Assembly (NCBI GenBank): GCA_020226215.1
Contig: CM035233.1
Location: 18,185,701 to 18,249,700 of the forward strand
Source: Sindora glabra
Taxonomy: Eukaryota > Streptophyta > Magnoliopsida > Fabales > Fabaceae
Length of the DNA stretch: 64,000 nt
Reading direction: 5' to 3'
The notes below the pieces were generated by a model. That model had not been told where the DNA came from. It worked only from the letters and a program-made list of their open reading frames with translations, and made no database searches. Of the stretch, positions 35,745-48,476 are shown one piece after another (the first letter of the stretch is position 1; each line of letters starts with the position of its first letter). The position numbers were made by a program, and so were the translations under genes.

Positions 35745-37084
35745 TAAGGGTGATCAAAAATTGCCTACCTGACATTAACTAACTGACCAAACCTAAGGTT
35801 AGTTAATTAAAGTTAGGTAAAATTACCAATTTGGTTGAATTCAGAAGATTTTGCTTGTAAATTTTTATGTTTTAGTTGGCAGTAATTTCCATGTAATTAA
35901 CCATATTAAATCGAAACAAATTGAAATGTTAGTATATATGTTTTAGTGAGACGTCATCATTTTGGGGCTAAAGAAGAAAAACTAAAGATATACTTTTACA
36001 ATACAAAATATTCTATCCATTAGCCTAATAGTTTCCTAAATCTTCCTCCACCCTTATTAGAAATAAAAACAAACCCTAGTAGACTGAATCCTACTCTCCA
36101 TCTTTATTTTCCAGTATGGCCTCACTAGATTTATTGTGATTCTCAAGTTACTTCCTACTAGGAAGCCATTATCCCACTTTGACACTATAAGCATCTCCTT
36201 AAATTGCGACGAGAAGAAGGCTTACAAGCAAAGTGAAGGTTGTTAAGAGCCTACATCAAGGTATTTTACTAACTTTGTTCTTTTATAAGGTTTTTTTTTT
36301 AAAAAAAAACCTTAATCTTTTGATTTCATGTCTTTATTTTTTGTGATGCACTAGTTTCATCTTCTAATTTCATGTCTCTATTTTTTATGATGCATTAGTT
36401 TAATTTCTTAATCAACTTCCCTTGATTTTATCTTGAAAGTTGGTTATGATTTACCATTCATTTTTAGAACCTAAGGCAGTTCAAAATATTAGTTGATAGT
36501 GATGCTTTGTATTACAATCTTCTATTGAATGATAGAGAACTAGGACTCAAGTTTGACTTTAGTTTCTAATTTTTGTAAGATGAACTTGTGATTGGACAAT
36601 AACATAACACGTTTATTGTATTGATGGGTATGCCTATCTTGAAGATGATATCTGTTGATTTCAATAGTTGTCCTATTTCTTTTGTATATTACTTGAAGAC
36701 TTGAGAGTTAACTTGTGCCTATAAAAAAGTTCCAACAACAGGACATCATAATCTATATATTCTTAACCACTAAATAGCTAACACACTAATTACTTTCCAA
36801 ATGAATCAATTAATCAAGAAATTCCAGTATACTTTAATGAAGAATATTTCTCCCTATTACTTTAAATTGGCAATACATCAATTTTTTTTAATATCTTACA
36901 CTTTTATATAACACTATGACTTAAGAAGAAACAATTATATGTATTTTAATTTGCTAGTTGCAAAATAAAACAATATTACAACAACAAAGGTTTGAATTTC
37001 CAGCAAGATCTATTTCCCAATTGCTTGCTTATGTTAAGCACTTTCAAAAATGAAACCACATGTTACATGCTTGATATCTACAAA

Positions 37085-37600
37085 CCATAAGGTTCTTAAC
37101 TTTATCCTTGTTGTGAAAGACTAGTTTTCTTTTCTTTAATAGCCTTACTTTTGACTTGAGGATTTTGTAAATGAGCAACACCTTTGCCAGGTTTATGAAC
37201 AAATTTCTTGTTTTTCCTAACAATCCTTTGCACCATTGTCTTGAGCAAAATTGAAACATCCAAAGGCAAAAGAATTCCTTCCCATCAAAATCTTTAGAAT
37301 CACCATCTTCATAATATACCTTGTACCACCTTATGTCTTTATCATATTTTATTACTACTCCTATGTAATATTGTCCTTAAAACCACTTTTGAACATATCT
37401 CCCCTCTAACAATTCACCAAAACCTGAATTTCTCTATGTTTCAATAATGTTTGTAGCATTGCTAAGAGTAGTAATGCTATTGTTAAGGGTAATGTTAGGT
37501 ACACCATTGATAACAATAAAAGGCTTTCTTGGTAACTCTATAATTCTTGCTGCCGATATGTTTGATTCTAGCTTATTCCCTATCCCTTCCATTGCAAATG
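37085..37600 (-). pseudogene. Antisense fragment of a chromatin-protein-like gene
   Basis: The - strand reads LESNISAARIIELPRKPFIV (37585-37525), INGVPNITLNN, then ELLEGRYVQKWF, stop, GQYYIGVVIKYDKDIRW, YKVYYEDGDSKDFDGKEF (near 37300), and after a frameshift PLDVSILLKTMVQRIVRK, KFVHKPGKGVAHLQNPQVKS. The YEDGDSxDxxxxEL pattern is that of small Tudor/agenet-like modules in plant nuclear proteins. It is not a known hAT component and is antisense to the transposase. At least one stop and one frameshift make it a pseudogene. The likeliest explanation is a captured or retained host-gene piece; exact gene identity is not established. Confidence 0.5.
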
Positions 37601-37819
37601 TTGCATCTAACAAAGGTAAAGCACAGAAGATAACAACTCATTAATTTAATAATATCATTTGAAAAAAATTCTTGGTAAATGAATATGGTAGTTGATTAAT
37701 TAGATAAATATATTAGTTGATTAATCACAAAATAGCAAAATGGAGACTTTCCACAAAAAATGGGTAAGATAAGAATAAGAGTTTTTAATTTCTATTGTCA
37801 ATTCTAGATTCTTGTTATA

Positions 37820-38140
37820 AGTTTCTATTAAAATTATAGTAGTTAGGATAAAACTATAGATTTTTTGGTATAATTGAAATTTGAGGACTTTCTTTAATGT
37901 AATTTATAATGGAAGTAAATGACTTTGAATGAAATGAAGAAAGGGTGAAACATATCCAACATAAAGTTGCTTTTAATTATTAATGACTATATATATATGA
38001 CTTTGCGAGAAAACTTTGATTGTTGTCTTGCGTAGTTAGAGTGATATTTTTTTACTGTAATTTTTTATATTTGTTTACTCCAATTTCTACTAAAATGATA
38101 GTAGTTAGGATGAACTATAGCCTTTTTTTATATAAATGAA
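37820..38140. repeat. Local duplication, offset 262 bp
   Basis: TAGTAGTTAGGATAAAACTATAG (37837) recurs as TAGTAGTTAGGATGAACTATAG (38099), with similar flanks (TTCTATTAAAAT/TTCTACTAAAAT before, TATAATTGAAATTT/TATAAATGAAATTT after). It lies in the presumed 5' intron of the hAT. Confidence 0.75.
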
Positions 38141-38927
38141 ATTTAAGAATACTTAGCATAAAGCATATCCTAAGAACCCATGGATTTGCTAGCCAAAATT
38201 AGGAGATGACTAGGATACTTAGCAATAGTGTTGGTGATAACATTTGAGTGAAACTCTATTAACTTTTTTGCCTTAAGAAGCACCCTTCTTTTGCTACTAG
38301 CAATATTTAGCAAGAGTTCAGCCCATTAGATGGGTGTAAAACAAAGCTTAAACCATTTGTTTTGCTTTTATATAGCCATAGGCCAAGTTATATTATACAT
38401 GTCATGTTATGCACGTATTTGTGCTTTGAAAGTTATAATGTTCAAATTAACTATTATTTCAAAGGTAAAGTGGTCATAAATTCTCGTATATAAAGCTTAT
38501 GAAAGTTACTTTAAACGTAAGGTGATATTTCATCATCATAAATTCTTCATAGTAAATAGTATCTTTTGAAGGTTGTTTTTATCCGTTAATAAATATGAAT
38601 ATATATATTTTTGTAAGTAACTTACTAATGCTTTTTTTACAATTTTTGTTGTCTTCACTGCTTTTGGTTGTAATTTAGTAATGCTTTGCCTTTCATATTA
38701 TGAAGTAGTGAATGAATAGAATGATACATATATAAGCTAGTATATTTGATGTTATGTAATAATTACTTCTCTAATAAAATTTTGTATGGTTAATTGGTTA
38801 TTGAATTAAATGATTTTGATTGTGTATGAAATAAATTGATTTATATTTATTTTGATTTTTCAGACTAAGTTATATTATATAATTAAAATATTTAAAATCT
38901 AATCTAATAATTTGTTCTCCAATTTGT

Positions 38928-40730
38928 AGGTTTCATTTCAAGTATAAAGCCTGCTAAACCTAATCTTACTAAGGTAGCAATTATTAGTCCAAGCCAGCCA
39001 CTTGCTACTAGACTAAGTTAGCTACCTACTACTATTAATATCAATTCAACACTAAGTGAGAAACCTATAGAAGATGCAAGTAAAAAGCTTCCTACTATGC
39101 TTAAGAAAAGGAAGAAAGTTATGTTAAGAAAGTCTAATGCCAACAAGCAAGCTGAGATTCAAACAAGAAGAAGGTCACCAGCATGGAAGCAGTTTAAAAA
39201 AATGCTAGATGAAGAGGTTAGTAAACCAACTGTTGAGTGTATATAGTATGGCATTTAATTTTTATGTGATAGTAAAGAGCATGGTACAACAAACATGCTT
39301 GCTTATATACTAAAATGTCCTAAATCTCCAAATGCACTTAGTAATGACCCTAGTAAAAAATTGTTAGAGTTTGATAAGATATCTTTTACTAAATAGTTAG
39401 TTAGTTCCAATCCTCATATTATTGACTTGAAGGAGTGTAGAAAAGGAATAGTCTTTTTTATCATATGTAATGAGTAACCTTTTAAGGATGTGGAAGGGCA
39501 TGGTTTTAAATATACATGTAAGAGGCTTTGTCTAAAGTTAGATATCCTTTTTAGGTATACCATAGCTAGGAATGGCCTTAAGTTTTATATGGAGGAGAAG
39601 GGTAGGCTTAAAGCATTGTTGAAAAGTGATTGTGAAAGGGTGTGTTTACTGATTGTTGGACATCAATGTAAAATATTGATTACATGTGTTTAACTGCATA
39701 CTTTATAGATGATGAGTGAAAATTACAAAAATGCATCCTTAATTTTCAAGTTATTCCTAATCATAAGGGTGAAACAATTGGTAAATGTATTGAATCTTGC
39801 TTGAATGATTAGGGGCTTAAACATGTACTTATAATAATAGTAGACAATACCAACTCCAATGATAGAGCAATAGCATACTTGAAAAGGAAGGTTAGAGATT
39901 AGAAAGGTTTGGTGTTGGATGGGGATATGATGCATATGTGGTGTTGTGCACATATCCTTAATTTAGTCGTGAATGAGGGTTTAAAAAAGTACCATGATTC
40001 TATTACTACCATAAGACATGCCATTAGATATGTTAAGTCATCTCCAAGTAGGCTAACAAAGTTCAAGGAAGCCATTGAGGCTAGAAACATCACTTCTAAT
40101 CCTTTGTGTGCCTTGATATTTCTGTAAGGTGGAATTCAATACATCAAATGCTTCAAGTAGTTAAAAATTTTTAAAATGCATTTGAAAGGTTAGAGAACGA
40201 TGATGGAGACTTCAAATTGTACTTTCAAGAATCTAAAAGTAGAGGAGTTGTTCCAACCAATTTGGATTAGGTGAATGTAAGAGCCTTCATTAAATTCCTT
40301 AGGATTTTCTATGATGCCACTTTATCCTTGTCTGGTTTATTGTATGTCACTTCTAATATAACTTATAATCATCTTTCACTTATACAAAGTGAGATAAAGA
40401 ACTGAACATTTAAAGATAATGTAAATTCTACCTTATTTTTCATAGCAAATGAAATGAGGTTAAATTTTGATAAATATTAAGGAAAAACTTGAAAATATGA
40501 ATGCAATAATTTTTATTACGAATATCTTAGACCTAAGATTCAAAATAGCTTATATTACATGGTCTTTTGAGGACATCTATAGAGAGAGCCTTGCTAGTAC
40601 TATGGTTAGGAATGTGAAAGCATCTATGTCAAAGATGTATGAATGGTATTTAACTAAATATGAATAGCTTATTAGGAGTGGGATAGACTAGCAAACCATA
40701 TTAAGAGATGTAAAAAATATAAGGAATCCT
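38928..40730 (+). pseudogene. hAT transposase, BED finger and catalytic region
   Basis: After an acceptor-like TTTGTAG at 38921-38927 the frame carries a basic stretch (KLPTMLKKRKKV) and a BED zinc-finger remnant (SPAWKQFKKMLDEE, then ECI, stop, YGI, EHGTTNMLAYILKCPK, 39175-39330) in which the second Cys and one His are replaced by Tyr. Then GETIGKCIESCLND, LIIIVDNTNSNDRAIAYLKR (39830) and MHMWCCAHILNLVVNEGLKK (39929), the conserved core of plant Ac-like hAT transposases. EKLENMNAIIFITNILDLRFK (40485) is the usual domain before the dimerisation part. Stops interrupt it in many places, so it cannot produce transposase. Confidence 0.88.
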
Positions 40731-40731
40731 A

Positions 40732-42118
40732 TGTTGGGATCAGGAGCTAAATAGTTATAATAGAATTTAACTAATCCTACCCAAGGATCTATGTGAAATG
40801 ATTTGACTAGGATAAAGATTTAGTCATTACCTTTTGCAGACAATTCAAAGGCTTAATTGTTGATTACTTTTTTAACTTACTTTTAGTCAAAAACTTTAAG
40901 GTATCGACATGAATTCGTGAATCACTAATGAACATCTTATGGCTTCTAATTAGAATTCTCCTCCTTTATCTCGTAGTGCTAGCTATGCCCCATCTAGGGT
41001 TATGGTTAAGGAGAGCTATTAGGGTTTTCTGTATTCTTTGTGATGCATGAATAATAAAATAATAATGAAATATTAACACCTAACATACTTATTTAAATAG
41101 GTGCATAGAAAATCATAATTAATTGAGCTTTGTTCCATGTATAATTATGTGCTTATAATTGAGCATTATAATTATAACATGAAATTCCCATATACTATGT
41201 CCAAATAATTTGGCCAATCAATTCCAAATCTGTTAGGTTCTAAGTGTGCAACCCTACAACCTTTCATTATATTGACAATGATCATAAATTATATTAATAA
41301 TCATACACAATGAGCAATGAGTGATGCCTAACAACACATCATTATTATCCAAGTAATGAGAAAGTTAGTAATTCGATTGAACCTATACATGTGATTATCA
41401 TCTATGACCTTTTATCTTAGATATTTAGATTGAGCACGGAACATGGATCATGTCATTCTCATATAGCCTAATTTAAATGTTTCTTGATTCCTAAATAAGC
41501 TGACTAAAGCAAATGTAATTGACATCCTATGTTAATCCATTTGAGGATAGTAATATATTTTGCTTAGTCTTACTTAATCAAGGGGCTTACAGATGCCACT
41601 CCTATTATATAGGACAAATTCCATCTTAATCATACAAATTCCTTCACATGATATGTGACACATCTAATAACTACCCTTACATTTACTTAATCATGAGTGA
41701 CATAGAGTAGTATCAAAATGTGGAACTCATATGTAAAGAATCTTAGCAATCTTAAGTCAAAGGACCATATTAATGATGATCACTAAGAATTATTTATGAC
41801 ACTTATATAACAATCTATGTAGTATTCTTATAGTGGATCGGTTTAGTATGTAACTTCTCTAACCTGTACTCATGTGTAAACTTAATATCTCATATAAATC
41901 ACTACACATGCTAGTCTTAACATATTAATACAACTTAATCCATAATGATACATGATTAAGGATATTTAAGAATACAATTATTCAAGGGTTATTATTATAA
42001 TTAAATATACTACACAAAAAATATATGTATAAATATGTTAACTAGAATTACCTTTAAAATAACATGATTTAAAATTACAATCATCCATATGATTAGTTTT
42101 AAGGTATATACACTAACA
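40732..42118 (-). mobile_element. Solo LTR nested in the hAT transposase, 1.39 kb
   Basis: On the + strand it begins TGTTGGGATCAGGAG and ends TATACACTAACA; read on the - strand it begins TGTTAGTGTATATACC, a common start of plant copia LTRs. It is flanked by TCCTA (40727-40731) and TCTTA (42119-42123), four of five equal. The hAT frame is recovered on both sides. There is no coding sequence inside. Confidence 0.8.
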
Positions 42119-42720
42119 TCTTAGACTTACAAGCCATGCCTAAAAGGCAAGGAGTGCTGCCTTTAGGTCACACCTAAAGAAGAAGGACACAATTTAGGCA
42201 AACCATAAGTTAAAGAAATACCTAAATGAACCTTGTGTTGATAAAGATGATAATTATGATGTTTTAGCTTGGTGGAGATTAAATGCATCTAGATTCAATG
42301 TGTTATCCAAGATAGCAAGAGATGTATTGGCTATCCCAATGTCCACTATTGCATCTAAGTCTACATTTAGCATATGAGGCCATGTATTAGATGTTTATAG
42401 GAGCTTTCTCTCCCTAAAGAAAGTAGAAGCATTAATATGCACTGAGAATTAGTTAATGCCTACCGAGTTTGAAGACATTGATATAGTTGAAGATTTTCAA
42501 GCTTATAAAGATATAGAAAAAGGTAATTAATAATTGTAAATCTTTAATTAGTCTTTTTTAAATTCTCAATAAAGATAATGAATGTTTTTGTCTTTCTTTT
42601 TAGATATGGCAATTGAATTTCAAGGAGGCAGCAAATCTGGAACTAATCGCCCTTGCAGTGTTTGACAAGAAGATAAAGAGAAGGCACAACAGTTATAGTC
42701 ACAACCTATGACTATTGATT
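42119..42720 (+). pseudogene. hAT transposase, C-terminal dimerisation domain
   Basis: The reading DVLAWWRLNASRFNVLSKIA (42259) then RDVLAIPMSTIASKSTFSI (42319), GHVLDVYRSFLSLKKVEALIC (42385) is the hAT family C-terminal motif. A GT-AG intron seems to follow (donor AAAAAGGTAATTAA near 42520, acceptor TTTTTAG at 42597-42603), then an SKSGTNRPCSVCQE tail. It completes the transposase interrupted by the LTR. Confidence 0.88.
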
Positions 42721-44538
42721 AAAAGGTAATTTTTCCATAATGTAAATGCATTTAATTCATTGTGAAAGTGTTGTTCTTGTTGTCTATCCAGATTTCTAAT
42801 TTTTTTTTACATTGTAGGTTGATTAAAGCTAGACAGTGGTGCCAAAATGGACTAGCAAATGACACCATTGTTGTAAAAAGTAAAAAGATATGCTAGTTGC
42901 AAGTTCAAACTTGTCAACTTAAGAATTTTTTTCCATTTGAAAAGTCTTTTGACAACTTATAAATATTTTACCTTTTGAAAAGGTCTTTTGGTATTTTATC
43001 TCATTCAGCTTCTTCATCATTTTTTTAATAAAAAAAGTAATTAAATTATTAAATATTCATATATATAATTTTAAGATTAGATTTAAGATGTGAAGAAAAA
43101 CAAATCCTCCAATGATTATTTGAAATATGTTGTTATATTTCATGACAATGTTATATGCCCTCTTACTAGAAATATCAATGATATGTTACATTTGATAGAA
43201 CAAATGAAATGTAAATGAGGGGGAAAAAATGAAATATAAATGAGGGGGAAAAATTGTTGGATAGATGCTAGGAGATGGAAATTTTCGTCCTTAGAAAATG
43301 ATCATTTGATAAATGAAATCTTTATTTTATAATAAAATTGATGTGATAATTATTTTATTATTTATAAAATGATTTTTTAATATTTATGTCTCTTACATTT
43401 TTTATATATTTTAATGATATCTTTATATTAATAAATAATAGAATAACATCCCTTTTTATTATTTTTACTAGAAAAATATTTTGGTAATTATAATTTTGAT
43501 AATAAAATTTAAAATAAAATATTTTTGTATTATACATAAACAAATTATTTAACATAAAATAGCAATTAATAAATTACAATTTTAATGTTTTTACAATAGA
43601 ATTTTTTTTTACTAATTATGATCTTGATAATAGAGTTAAAATATGATAAATTTTCATTATTAATTATATTATATATTTTTATATAAAATTATTTAAAAAG
43701 TTTACATACTAGTTTATTAAACTAAATAGATATAATTATTTTTATTATATTCCTACATTATTTTTTAATAATAAAATTAAAAATGGAATAAAACATCTAT
43801 TTTATTTATAATTATATCAAATATAATTATGAGTTGACTGTTGCATCCCCTTTTTATTTCCATTCCATCAACTAGTGTTGATTATGGTTATTGTTGCATT
43901 AAAGAGAAAGCACTCATATCGTACAAGTATCATCCTAAGATATTTATCACGGTACTCATAAAATTTTATGATTTAAAATGTTGTAATAAATTTTAAAAAT
44001 ATTAAATTAAAATTAATTAATTATAATAATTTATTATTAATAAATATAATTAAATAATTTTAAGTTAATAATTTTTTAAAATTATTATATTATTTCAAAT
44101 TTTAAAATTTTTAGAAGATGGTTGAATGATAGAATTCACCACATCCTACTATCTTTTATCCGATCATCTTTTTGTGCAGCTCCGGGGCCACACATCACTT
44201 CGAATTATCACGTGGTTGGATGGAGGGATTCATCTCCTACAGGATTTAGTATAGTCACGCTTATTCTTCTCTTATTTTTTTTTAAATATATATATTAATT
44301 CCTCTTTTTATATATGCCCTTTTTCTTCCTTTTATATTTTAAATATATATTTATTTCTTTTATTTTTGACAAACGAAACTGATGAATATATATTTATAAA
44401 AATTAATATATATATATATATATATATAGGTTAAATTTAAAGGACTGCATAATTTCCCCTTGTAAAATTTAAAGAGACCTTAGCCATTGCCGCTTGACTT
44501 TATATACTACATAAAATTTCAAAGTCAAGTGTAATTTT
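42721..44538. other. AT-rich spacer with MITE-like debris
   Basis: No gene seen. The part from about 43250 (ATGGAAATTTTCGTCC, GATAAATGAAATC) resembles 52790-52900, which suggests a shared dispersed repeat. A less AT-rich stretch at 44160-44275 is the only change of composition and has no frame or motif I recognise. Confidence 0.4.
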
Positions 44539-45382
44539 GCTCATTTTATTTCAACGGAAAGGTTTTTTTTTTTTAAATATAGTTATGAAATAATACTATT
44601 TTACAAAAAGATATATTGAGTCAAAATATTTTATTTATTTAATGTTAAATATAAAAAATTTAAAGATAAACAGATTCCTCTTTTTCAAAAAGGATTTTAC
44701 TTTCTTTTATTATTATAATTTTAAGTGTTATTTTTATGAAAAATACAAATTACCTTTTTAATTTTGAAGTGGCTAGGTATTATCTTTTTTAATTTTGAAA
44801 ATTTAGAAATTATCTTTTTAAATTTTACAAAATTTAGAATTAACACTTGTCATACATATAATTAACCATTTTATCACATTATATACTTTTTTCATGAAAT
44901 TTTTAGACAATAACCAAAATATTATAGTATGTTATTTTTAAGTTACTTTTTATACATAATTTTTATATTATATAAATAATAAAAAGTAAACTATATATAA
45001 AGAATTTTAATTAAGTACAAAATTATAATCCAAAAAAAGCAAAACAAATTAATATTTTATCATGTTTTGATTCTTGTTTAAAAATTTTGTAAAAAATCAT
45101 GATTCTTGTTTTAAAAACTTTATAAAAAATCATGTGATTCAATAAAATAATTAATTAAATGAAAGATGAGTGTTATTTCAAATTTTATAAAATTTGAATA
45201 GGTGATTTTCAAATTTTTAATAAAGAGATAAAATCCAATTACTTTAAAGATAAAGGAATAATTTATATTTTTTATTTTTCATAATTATAAATATAAATGA
45301 TATATTATTTTTTTATTAATATATATATAAATATATATAATATTTTTCGATGAAAAATTCTTTCCGATAAATTAAAGGAGCC
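44539..45382. mobile_element. PIF/Harbinger-type MITE relative, larger copy
   Basis: Its ends (GCTCATTTTATTTCAACGGAAAGG left; CCGATAAATTAAAGGAGCC right, followed by TTA) are imperfect inverted repeats. The inner word AAATATAGTTATGAAATA and the later TTTTATTTATTTAATGTTAAATAT match the smaller element at 52219-52470 (AAATATAGTTATAAAATA and TTTTATTTGTTTAATGTTAAATAT). This copy has about 500 bp extra in the middle (44740-45250). The left TTA duplication is lost. Confidence 0.5.
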
Positions 45383-45950
45383 TTACCATTTCCTTGGCCA
45401 TCTTTGCCTTTTTTTAATACAATTTATTTTCTTTAGTTTGACATTTACAGAATTATGAGATGCCTTTTTCTATTATGTTATAAAGCTATATATTCATTTT
45501 TTTTACTGATATATCTTTCTTTAAATAATTATATTATTTGATATTTAGTATATTTTTCAATATTTTTATATGATATCAAAATCTTAAGTCTTTCATATAT
45601 AATTTCTTGTCTCCTTATATTTTATTAAAAAATCATTATTTAACAATATTTTAATTTAATTTTACTTTTAATCTTTTATAACTTTAAATTTTAACTCTGC
45701 CAACCTGTAATCTGTCAAAGCAAGCCAGGTATTACACGGTAGCCGGGAGTGAAATGTCGGGATATCCCAGTCAAGATTAGAGGAGTTCGTCCTTATTTAT
45801 TTTTCGGAAAGATTTTTGATAAATTATTGACATAGTGGTAAAATACTATCAAATTTTATTATTAATATATTATTATATGGAATATGAATATGATATATGA
45901 GATTTAATTTTAAAATAATAAATTTAATATATAACAGATTTAAATTATGG
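45383..45950. other. Spacer with a short GC-richer island
   Basis: AT-rich except 45695-45795, which includes GCAAGCCAGGTATTACACGG and a stretch with GGGATATCCC. No frame, RNA motif or element is recognised. Confidence 0.35.
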
Positions 45951-46551
45951 TTCACGCAATAAATAAGTTAACTTATAACTTATTGACTTGATTAATAAGT
46001 TATAAGCTAATTTATAAAGGTGTTTCTCACACTAGTTTATAAGTTACCTCAAGTAACTTATAAGTTCTGATTTAATAAATTACCCAAAGTAACTTATAAC
46101 TTATAAGCTATTATTTTTTAAAATTCTTTTCAAATCTATCCTTATTCTTTTTTTTTTAATTTATAATCTATATTTTTTGTAATATAAATTTAAATAATTT
46201 TTAAAAAATATATTTAATTATATTTTAATTAATTATAATTTTATAATAAATAATAAAATAAAAATTATATAAGTAAATAAATATATAATTTTATAAAATA
46301 TAATTAATTAAATATTAAAAATTATACTTTTATTTTAAACTTTTTAATTACATTAATATAATTTAATTTTTAGATAAATATAAATTATTTTAATTATATA
46401 TATTTCTATTAATATGTCTTTTTATATTATTTTATAATTTAACAGCTAATTTACAAAATATTTTAATTAACTTATCAGCTATCAGTTATCAGTTATCAGT
46501 TAATTTATCAATTATTAATTAATTTGTCAACCATCAGTTAGTTGTGTGAAA
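45951..46551. mobile_element. Putative MITE with ATAAGTTATAAG and ATCAGTT repeats
   Basis: The ends are TTCACGCAA (left) and TTGTGTGAA (right), inverted repeats with one difference. Subterminal words AAGTTATAAGCTAATTTAT, AACTTATAAGT (left half) and (TATCAGT)n (46478-46500) are partly complementary. No coding sequence. A target duplication cannot be seen clearly. Confidence 0.5.
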
Positions 46552-48090
46552 TAAAACTTTAATAATATATTAATAGATTAATAATATATCAAAAATTTTT
46601 CTCTTATATATTAATACTCACTCCTTTTCATAATTAATTTGGGATAATTTAATAATTTCACATTAAGTCACTGATTAGAATCCCTTACATCAACTAACTC
46701 TTTTGTAAATTATTGAATAGAGATATTGTAATTAAGTTTTGATATCCGTATTAAATACTCTTTAACTAAATCTTCTTAAATATAAAAATTAATTTACAAG
46801 TTATTGTTTTCTCTCTCTCACTCTCACAAACACATATATATGTATATTAATACTCAACTTTTGTAGCCACTATGGAAAAACTAAGCGAATATTTGATTTG
46901 CGAAAATAATATAAAAAGTACAACTTTTCAAAAAATAAAAAAACCTTTCAATTATTTGATTGCTATCAAAATAAGAAAAGTAAAGTTTCTTCAAAAGTTT
47001 TACTTTCTATACATTATGTGAAGTTATTTATTTACCCACTTTCAATAAGAAGAGCTTTATATATTATTTTTTAATAAAAGTACAAAACTATTTCTACTTA
47101 ATTCATCTAATAATTGCTTTTATTTTTAATACTTACCATTTGAAAATTATAATAAATATATTTTATTAATTACAAAGTATAGATATATTTATTCAAATAT
47201 AATTATTAATCATATAAAATATAACTATTTTATTAATTATATAATAAATAGAATGAGTGCTATCTAAAAAAGTTAAATAAAATTTTATAAATATAAATTA
47301 TAAAATAATTATAGATATTATTATAATTATAAAAATTTGATTTTAAATATAATTATTTATTGTATGTATATTTGTGTGTTGTTTCATTTATTGTTTTATA
47401 TTTATTATATATTATTTTAGTATTTAATTATAAAAATAAAAAATTATGTATTTCTTATCTATTATATACAAATTTCATAGATTTACTTATTGATTGCATG
47501 AATTATTTAATTTATATTTTTATTCAATTAAATTATATTAAGTTAATCTAAGATACAAACATATGTGGGTGTGTGTAACATTTTAATCTTTTATTTAAAA
47601 CTATTTTACATTTTTCTAGTAAATAAAATAAGAAAATTTTAATTTAGAAAAATTATAATAGAAAGTGAGATTAAAAATATAATTTAAGAAAAGATAATTA
47701 CGGAGAATTAAAATATATTAACATTTTTTATGTTTCATCTTATAACATCGAATGTTATATTAATTATTTTAATAATATTTTTAAAAAATTTAAAATTAAA
47801 TTAAATAAAAAAATTTAATTTTTGACAAGTGACAATTATTATCAATCAAATATTTTTTATTACTTCTTCAAAAATTTATACAAAGTTTTACTTTTTAAAA
47901 AATTCAATTTTTTTTTTATGAAAACTTACGTTATATACTAATTAAACGGCCACTGATCCCCCCATGCCCTAAAGCATTAGCACCTAGCCTTTTAGATGAA
48001 TTCATGAATTCTCCAGTAATTATAAGATGATATGTTATTAAAAATTAATAATAATTAATAAATTTTCCTTCAATAAAAATATTTTTAAAA
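46552..48090. other. Very AT-rich spacer, no gene seen
   Basis: Includes a 90-bp stretch at 46630-46710 (GATAATTTAATAATTTCACATTAAGTCA, TTAGAATCCCTTACATCAAC) that recurs in diverged form at 60685-60755, so a dispersed repeat lies here. A CT-run with ACAC (46810-46840) is simple sequence. Confidence 0.45.
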
Positions 48091-48362
48091 TTTCTAATAT
48101 GGTAATAATATATAAAATATACAAATGCACAACAATCAACCAGATTTGGAGAGTTTGCTATATTTGTATCTTTAAATTTAAACATTCACTCATGAAAAGG
48201 AAACATCCGCCCACAAGATCCTCGTTTGGATTTCCGTCTTCTAGAATTTCCACGCTGTCTCTCACTCTCTCAAACAATGCGCAAAGCTCGTGTAAGGGTC
48301 CGGCAATTTTGAGAATGAGTGAGTCCTGCATTGTGGCTGTAATTCTTCAGACACACTCTCAA

Positions 48363-48476
48363 ATGTTCGGCTTTCATTCTCCTCAATTCACACTTCACCG
48401 GCCACTGAATCGAAGCTCGTGTCTTTCACATAGAGAAACACCAGCACTGCTTTTCTCTGCGTCGCAACCGAATCAG
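48363..48476 (+). CDS. Putative first exon with plastid-targeting look
   Basis: In a sudden rise of GC (48190-48480), an ATG at 48363 opens 38 codons (MFGFHSPQFTLHRPLNRSS, then CLSHRETP, ALLFSASQPNQ) up to CAG|GTGAG, a good donor. The peptide is rich in Ser, Thr and Arg, with almost no acidic residues, as in chloroplast transit peptides. The frame is open back to 48099, so a start at 48192 (95 codons) is also possible. A CT-rich leader precedes it. I cannot find exon 2 within reach; the following 9 kb is AT-rich. It is either the start of a gene with long introns or a stranded exon. Product unknown. Confidence 0.4.

Larger units (their letters stand above)
35745..42720 (+). mobile_element. 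Degenerate hAT transposon with nested insertions
   Basis: The left end is placed at AAGGGTGATCAAAAATTGCC (35745) because plant hATs often start with (C/T)AGGGGTG-type sequence followed by short inverted CCTAA/TTAGG words, which appear here at 35775-35830. A spliced leader-like region, an antisense captured fragment, transposase exons (38928-42720) and a solo LTR follow. I could not find the matching right terminal repeat, so the end given is that of the last transposase exon. Confidence 0.5.

Noticed and set aside
45690..45795. Organelle-DNA insertion or tRNA
   Set aside because: No cloverleaf arms, anticodon loop or known plastid gene words could be found.
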